Assembly: GCA_023105745.1 (NCBI GenBank)
Contig: JALGQZ010000014.1
Location: 8,489,888 to 8,553,887, forward strand
Length of the DNA: 64,000 nucleotides
Direction: 5' to 3'
Origin: Austropuccinia psidii
Taxonomy: Eukaryota; Basidiomycota; Pucciniomycetes; Pucciniales; Sphaerophragmiaceae
The position numbers were made by a program, and so were the translations under genes. This document shows, one piece after another, positions 57,771 to 64,000 of this stretch (position 1 is its first letter; the number at the start of each line of letters is the position of its first letter). The notes beneath the pieces were generated by a model that worked only from the letters and a program-made list of their open reading frames with translations, searched no databases and was not told where the DNA came from.

Positions 57771-59188
57771 CTTAAGAATCATAATAAAAGCTATAGCTCT
57801 GAGTGTGACAGGAAAATAATGATGATATTAGAGTTAGAATATGAGTGAAAGGGCTATACTAAAATAATTTAGTGATGGTGAGTACTGCTGATAGCCCTGG
57901 GTGCAGTGCTTGCCTGTTGGTTTACAATAGCAAACCCTACAATACTTAAACTTAAAGTATACCTGTTAAATTCTAAGAGTACCACTTCCTTTCTGAGAAG
58001 TTATACCATGTAAGAATATCAAGAACAGGATGCTTAATTTGCTTCCTGGTGAGGCAAATCCTCCTTTTATCTTGTTCTGGGGCAGTGGGAGGTGGTTTAC
58101 CTCTTCACACGACCACAGAGTGAAAATTTTCACTACTGTGGGCTGGTTTGTAGTTCTATACACTCAATACAGGCTAGTATTGGGTTGAAATGTGGTTTTA
58201 GAACCACAAGTAATCATTTTTCCCCTATACAGGGTGAACATTTTCACCAATGGAGTTTACAGGTGTGTTCTGGTGCTTCTGACGCGTCAGAAACTGTACA
58301 GAATCTGTATGGATCTCTGTATTTGACTTAACTATGAGGTATTGAAGTATAAATAAGCTTCAGCGTCTGTTTGACACCTCATAATCATACTTAGGGGATA
58401 GTATCCCACTATAGGGCTGTATTGGCCAGACTGTGGGAATTTGACCTTAAAACAGCAATAACTTTGTCAGTTTTTGAGATATCAACCTCAAAATTGGTTC
58501 AGTGTATAGCCCTGAATGTGCTCTACACAATGGTACCTCATTTGATATGGTTATCATTAAGAATGGCAAAGTTATTCCATGTCCAAGTTTTTTTGTACAT
58601 ATGTATGTTTTGGCCAAAAGCTGTATTGGGCTTGTTTGCCCCATAACTTTTGTTCTAATTGAGATATGAGGAAATGGATGACACCATCAGATAGACCTGG
58701 TTTTTCTCTTTCCAAAAAGACCCCACTTTAGGTATCTCACACTAAAACTGTAGAGGTTAGATGAGAGGTGAATGTTTTGTTCACCCTTATTTGGCCTGAA
58801 TTTGACCATAACTTCAGTAATACTGGTGCTAGCTCAGTTTGGCTGGTACCATTGGATAGCCCTGGCTTAGAGATTCATTTTGCATACCCACGTGATGGGG
58901 TTAAGCCTCTTACTCTGTATTTCAGGTGAGAGGTGAAAATTAAGGTTTATGCTCAGCAATAACTTTGAGCATGAATAACTTTGTTATTCTTTGTCCTATG
59001 ATGATAAGACTTATATTTTCAGAAAGAGGTGAGTTTCCCCTTTCTTTTGATACCTTTTGAGCTAATTTGGCTCAGCTCCATGTTTTGGTGGTATCTTGAC
59101 TATACCATTGATTTATGGTATATTGGCTGTCATGCTTGTGCTTTGGTTTTGAGTCACAGGCTGACATACCCTCCCTCTAAAAAAAGGC
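57771..59188. repeat. Non-coding repeat-like region
   Basis: Contains CTGTATTGG words near 58163 and 58419 and a loosely repeated block, AATAACTTTGT...TTGAGATAT / CCATAACTT, at about 58450, 58640, 58805 and 58960, interleaved with GAGAGGTGAA words. Possibly an old LTR; ends not found. Confidence 0.35.
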
Positions 59189-59710
59189 TCATCTTTGATG
59201 AGACTTTCGTCTCTTCTTGGAGGCATTAGCATGGTTCATTTGACCTTGAGCCAACAACTTTCTTTTGGTCATACCCTCACTGTCTGGTGGCTTATGTTTC
59301 AAACCATCCAGGTGTTTGGTCATTGGTTTCCTCCTTCTGGAGTGGACTGAACCAATTTCCTTTGTCACATGGTTCTTAAATTCAACCAAATATTCCTCAT
59401 GGGGGTTGGGTTTACTGTATGAATTATTTCCACAGTCATTCCCCACACTATCAGAGTCAGATTCATGACCTTCTTGGTCTTTTCTTGTTTTTTCCTCCCT
59501 TGCAAATATATCTTCCCTGTCTTTGGGAGAATTTTCTGCATAGTGATTGGGTGATTCACAGTTTTGAAATCCTGTTGTGATTTCAGATTCTGAATCATGA
59601 GTTTCTTTGGATTCCAGGTTTGGATTCTCCCTGTTATCTACAGTACTATGGTTATTGTATCTACCAATAGATGTTCTAATCCTTACTTCTTGCAAAGTAT
59701 TGCATATCAT
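59189..59710 (-). other. Hydrophilic minus-strand ORF, uncertain
   Basis: 173 codons, E/D/S-rich then very basic at the end (S-R-R-R-K-P-M-T-K, S-K-K-R-R-K-S). No recognised motif. Its start abuts the protease fragment on the other strand, so it may be the remnant of a different element or fortuitous. Confidence 0.25.
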
Positions 59711-59721
59711 TTGGGAGAATA

Positions 59722-60343
59722 TGACGCACCTAAATTACATTATGCCTGCCCATTGGGATTTATTCAAGTCCATGTTGGAGAAGAAGGATATGAAATCATG
59801 GCTTTAGTTGATACAGGCTCTGAATTGAATATAATACCAGAAGACGTAGCAGTAAAAGCAGGGTTAAAAACAAGATGTCTTAACATGAACCTGAGGGGAA
59901 TTGGTGGGCATTGTACTTCAATAGTTGGATTAGCAGAATTTACCCCAATTACTATGGTTACTGGGGAGGAAAGAAATATACACCTTTTTGTAGCAAGAGG
60001 AGCAATGCATACAGTACTTGGAAGACCTTTCCTTGCAGATAATAATATTAGACTAGACTTTTCTCAACAGAAGGGTGAAATATTCAGCTACATAGAGCAA
60101 GATGGTAGAAGACTTTGTTTACCAATTTGTTCACCACAAAAGGTTGGATGGAGAGAAGACCCACCAAAAGGAATGGAAGTTTGTGGAGCTTCAAAGCTTG
60201 AAGATTGTAATGAGCCAAAAGAGACAGAAGAGGAAACAAAAGGGTTACTTTCTGAACAGGAATTTCCTTGGGAAGGCTACATCAATCTCAAGCCTTTCAG
60301 TAATTTCAATTGTAATATAACAAATAAGGTTTTAAGTCAATAA
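59722..60343 (+). pseudogene. Protease fragment of a second giant-type element
   Basis: Closely similar to the protease end of the giant element: A-L-V-D-T-G-S-E-L-N-I-I-P active site, R-G-I-G-G-H, T-V-L-G-R-P-F-L, then F-S-Q-Q-K-G-E-I-F and G-R-R-L-C-L-P-I-C. Here the reading stays open past the point where the giant element shifts frame, showing that protease and accessory ORF X are one frame in the family. No Gag upstream: the left part is missing. Ends at a TAA near 60341. Confidence 0.82.
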
Positions 60344-60382
60344 AATCAATTCTTACCTCAGGATGTCAATTGGTATGAAAGT

Positions 60383-60661
60383 TTGAGTAAAACTAAAACA
60401 GAAAAGTTAGAAAAAAGAAAGGATAAACACAGTCAAGACGATAGAAAGTATCTCTGCATGACCAAGAATAAGAAAATAAGACAGAGATTGAAAAACCAGT
60501 TGGAACAGCAATATCAATATTTAACCCAAAGTAATGACTGTACAGGACATATGATAAATGAAAAAAGTGAACACTCTAATATTAAACACAAATATAAAAT
60601 TTATGAAACAACAGTTAAATTCAGGGACAAACCTGAAGATAATACTCTGAGATTTCAATAA
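60383..60661 (+). pseudogene. Accessory remnant downstream of protease fragment
   Basis: 92 codons, K/E/R/Q-rich (K-N-K-K-I-R-Q-R-L-K-N), in the position of accessory ORF X of the giant element, but the shared F-E-D-I/G-N-L domain is not present. Probably a truncated and shifted remnant. Confidence 0.35.
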
Positions 60662-60901
60662 ATTAACTCTATTATTTTCAATATATTTCGTATTTTATAA
60701 AGAGTGGTGTTAAAAAAACAATTAGAAAATAAAAACAAATATAAAAAATACAAAAAAAATATAAAAAATATAAAAACAATGAAAATATAAAATATAAAAA
60801 AAAGAGTTTTGAAATAAAGGTTTTGCTCTCATCTTTTCAATGTACAAGTATCAAGTATATATAGATATATATAATAATAAAAACACACCAAGATACATAA
60901 T

Positions 60902-61277
60902 AGGCCCAGCATGGCCTTAAACTGCAATTCAACTATTTAATTACCCTTTCTCTTATTTTATTTTAAATCAAGACATCAAAAAAAAATATTAACACATGCA
61001 AGGTCCAATTATACATAATTGGCCCAGCATGGCATTAAACTGCAATTCAACTATTTAATTACTCTTTCTCTTATTCTATTTTAAATCAAGACATCAAGAA
61101 AAATATATTAACACATGCAAGGTCCAATGATACATATTTGGCCCAGCAAGGCCTTAAACTGCAACTCAATGTCAATTTTAGTTAATTGATTTTTCCAAAT
61201 ATAATTTATAATTAAAACATCAATATAAAAAAAAAATTCAAATACATGAAAGGCCCAGCATGGCATTAAACTGCAAC
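60902..61277 (+). repeat. Four family-A pseudoknot-like repeats
   Basis: Copies at about 60902, 61021, 61139 and 61252, spaced 113-119 bp: (A)GGCC-CAGCAT-GGCC(T)-TAAACTGCA. Outer pair AGGCC/GGCCT or GCC/GGC; crossing pair GCA/TGC. Same TAAACTGC core as in the giant element, lying downstream of the related protease fragment. Confidence 0.65.
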
Positions 61278-63407
61278 CCAATTTTCTCATAATAATAAAT
61301 TTTTAATAATAAAGTGAAGATGTCAAGATTTTCTAGCCAAAATAAATAAACTGAAAATTCAAAAGAATTACTATAATAATGAAAAATTAACAAAGAATGA
61401 AAATAAAAGATTAGGTATATCTAGAAAACTTCAATAACCACTGGCTTTTCAAGAAGAAAAAAACCATTCCTTTTAGTGTACAGGAATATTAAAAGGAGGT
61501 CCAAACAAAACATTAAACAGCATATACAGAGATGAAGTATGCACACCCACAATAAAATACACAACCCAACTCACAAGGAAGGGTTACCAGATTTTTGAAT
61601 TTAGGTCTTTTTTGGTTTTTTAATATTTTTTGAGTTCTTTTAATTTTTTGATTTCTCTAAAAAAATTAATAAAAAAAAGAGACTGATAACCCCCCTGGCT
61701 TTAAAAAGAAAATGAATATCTAAAAAATATACAGCAGCAAAAAAAAACCAAAGAAAAAAGACACAATTAAATTAATGATTCAATATTAGATATATCATAG
61801 TGTCATGATATTAATAATACAATAATATAAAAGTATCACATTATAAGGGATGATATATAATCCCAATAAATAAATAATACTTGAACCAAATACTATTTCA
61901 ATGTAATAACATTATTTATTTATATCAAAATAATGCTAACACATATGAATATTATTAGATAATGTTATGAAAACATCATAATGTCAAAGTAAATAAATAA
62001 ACTTAGAGCTATAGTAAAAGGGATATGTCCCTGAATAATTGATAAATATAAATCACCTTATGGGCTCAATGTTCTAATATTCAGAATAACATTTTTACCT
62101 TGAATATATATTTTTATAGATATTATCAAGGTTAATTAAAAAACAAATACATAGAGGCAACTGGCCAGGTTGACCCTATGTATTTTATTCCTTAATATCA
62201 TCTAATACAAATAGTAATAACTTAAAATAATATTCAAATTAATAAGATAATGAATAAAAAAAGAATTATAATAAAATAATTATGGGAAGAGAAATTGGAG
62301 AAGAATCTTGGAAAAGTAGCTCCTTTTATATTGAAGAAAGAAGTCTTTGGCTCACCCACAACTTGGCCTTCATAGTCCTAAAAACAACATTAAATGTTGT
62401 CCCCTTGCATTTTTTTTAGGTTTAATTTAATTTTTAATTAATCTTTAATTAATTTTAAGGTTTAATTTATTTTATAATTTATCTTTTTAATTAATTTTAA
62501 AGTTTCCTTTACCTTAAATTAAATTTTATATCAATAAATAAAAAACAATACAAATAAATACAAATAAAAATTAAATTAAACAAATATATATAAATAAAAA
62601 CAAATAAAATAAAATAAATCAATTCATTCAAATAAATACAAAAAAAATGAAAAATTAATTAAACAAACATTAATAAATATAAACAAATAAGTTAATATAA
62701 ATAAATATAAATTCATATAAATTCATATAAATAAACATAAACAAATATAAACAAAATAAATTGAAATAACTTTTGCTTAAAAACAAAAAAGTCGGAATTA
62801 CAGAAATAGTAGGCTTTACAACTTAAAATACATTACAGAAAACAAACAGTAACAATTAAAAAAATATATATAGAGATTCAAAATAAAATATGAATATCAT
62901 TATAAGATAAACTAAAAAAAAAACTTAGAACAATAGTGATGAAGCTCATTACATAAAAAAAAGAACAACATTAGCAATTAAAAATAAAAAATAGATTACA
63001 GTACTACAATGTAAAGTACAGTCATTCTACTGTACTAAAAAAATGAAAAGATAATAGAAAAATAAAATTAACTTGAAATAAAAAAAGAAGAGAAGACTTT
63101 GCACGCGATTCAAATTAACATAAAAAGAGAAAACTAACAATATAAAAAAAACATTATTAAATATAAATTCAATGATTTAAATAAAAAAAGATATTATTTT
63201 AAATTTAAATCAAAAAAATTGTGGTGCGATTAAATGAAAAAAAACAAACGTTTACAATTAAAAAAAAAACAAGTAAAAAAATTATCACATAGAAATAAAT
63301 AACAACAAAGAAAAAACTGTAAAAAAGTAAAATAAACAATCAAGTTTTAAAATAAAATACAGTACTGCAAGTTAAACTAATGTACTGTACTGTACACTTC
63401 ATTCTTG
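61278..63407. other. Very AT-rich spacer
   Basis: Long runs of AAATAAATA-type sequence, especially 62500-62760; several TACTGTAC words at 62998-63040 and 63360-63395 before the mariner end. No gene seen. Confidence 0.45.
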
Positions 63408-63409
63408 TA

Positions 63410-64000
63410 CAGTGCCCTGCAATAAGTATGCAAACAAAAAAAATACAGAAAGGCAACTGTATTTTTTTACTGTGAGAAAGACAAAAAGTAAAACGTACCG
63501 TTTATAAATGGAGGTCCTAGTAAGAAGTTGGACCTCCATTCATCTCAATGACCATGGCCATCTGGCATGGCATTGAATAGAGGAGGTCGTTGAGGAGGTT
63601 AACATGGAAGTCAGTCCATGCAGCGTTAATCGATCTTCGTAGCTCGTCCACCGTCTGAGGTTGGTATAGCTTACTGATTTGACTCTTCATCGTTTTCCAT
63701 ACGTTTTTGATGGGGTTCAAATCAGGTGAATGTGCTGGCCAATCGAGCTTCTGGATGTCATGCCGATTTTGCCAATCGGTACTCGCTTGTGCTGTGTGGA
63801 TCGGGGCGTTATCCTCCATCAGGAGGATGCGTTCGCGACCACGTATCCAGGGGGCCTGCTCCATCCAGGCTAAAAACGGGAGCAGGCCCGGTCAATAAAC
63901 CTGCTGCACCATCTTGGTCGAGGTCATTCGACCATTGAGGAAAATTAACAGCGCTCGCATCACTGCACAAAACGCCCCCCAGACCATGAGCAATTGACGA
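63410..64000 (-). mobile_element. Tc1/mariner element, left part
   Basis: The terminal sequence CAGTGCCCTGCAATAAGTATGC starts at 63410 after a TA (63408-63409), the target duplication of Tc1/mariner elements. A minus-strand transposase follows and runs off the right edge. The segment is clearly richer in G, C and CpG than its flanks. Confidence 0.82.
63517..64000 (-). pseudogene. Tc1/mariner transposase, mutated, truncated by window
   Basis: Minus-strand pieces: M-V-W-G-A-F (near 63985), a reading to a TGA at about 63893, then E-D-N-A-P-I-H-T-A (second catalytic D) and S-P-D-L-N-P-I-K-N-V-W, ending at 63517. The catalytic triad of these transposases is D-D-34-D/E; here 34 residues separate the aspartate from a lysine in place of the acid (one G-to-A change from E). 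Together with the stop, this copy cannot be active. Confidence 0.82.

Noticed and set aside
1..64000. tRNA, rRNA or other classical RNA genes
   Set aside because: No cloverleaf with a plausible A and B box or rRNA segment was recognised by eye on either strand.

Overview
This is a transposon-dense, AT-rich and mostly CpG-poor stretch of a nuclear genome. Introns of about 58-68 bp, Ty3-type chromoviral and giant LTR retrotransposons, a Tnp2/CACTA transposon and an SNF2 helicase relic all fit a rust fungus (Pucciniales). The gag and pol types look to me like those abundant in Austropuccinia psidii (myrtle rust); that species call rests on memory of the families, not on a search. I see no intact host gene.

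Layout. (1) 1-1560: decayed minus-strand Ty3 gag and start of protease, running off the left edge; a 513-bp LTR lies at 2963-3475. (2) 4870-7104: broken SNF2-family helicase with three recognisable short introns. (3) 7551-9432: old minus-strand long LTR. (4) 9895-14236 plus 27360-28034: pieces of one uncharacterised spliced minus-strand gene, apparently split by a solo LTR (10053-12039, target duplication ATAT) and by a 13.1-kb minus-strand chromovirus (14237-27359). One LTR of that chromovirus contains a further inverted solo LTR of the same family. (5) 28514-48352: a 19.84-kb LTR retrotransposon with LTRs of about 1.98 kb and target duplication ATAG. (6) 48377 to about 56340: decayed CACTA-type transposon with terminal sequence, a second gene, a Tnp2 transposase and a palindrome-rich tandem array. 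(7) 56650-59190: small ORFs and non-coding repeat. (8) 59722-61277: fragment of a second element related to the giant one. (9) 63410 to the right edge: Tc1/mariner element with a mutated catalytic residue and a base composition unlike its surroundings.

The most interesting system is the giant retrotransposon. Its gene order is Gag, then zinc knuckle/protease, then two accessory ORFs sharing a domain I do not recognise, then about 7 kb without coding sequence, then a separate RT-RNaseH-integrase ORF. The non-coding parts carry two families of short repeats (4 and 21 copies). Both can fold as compact H-type RNA pseudoknots, and the copies show compensatory changes in both stems. A second copy of the polypurine tract lies about 1.1 kb before the pol ORF. 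The pseudoknot motif recurs four times beside the related fragment at 61 kb, so it appears to belong to the element family. I infer an RNA-level role (translation of pol, RNA stability, packaging or replication); the sequence alone does not say which.
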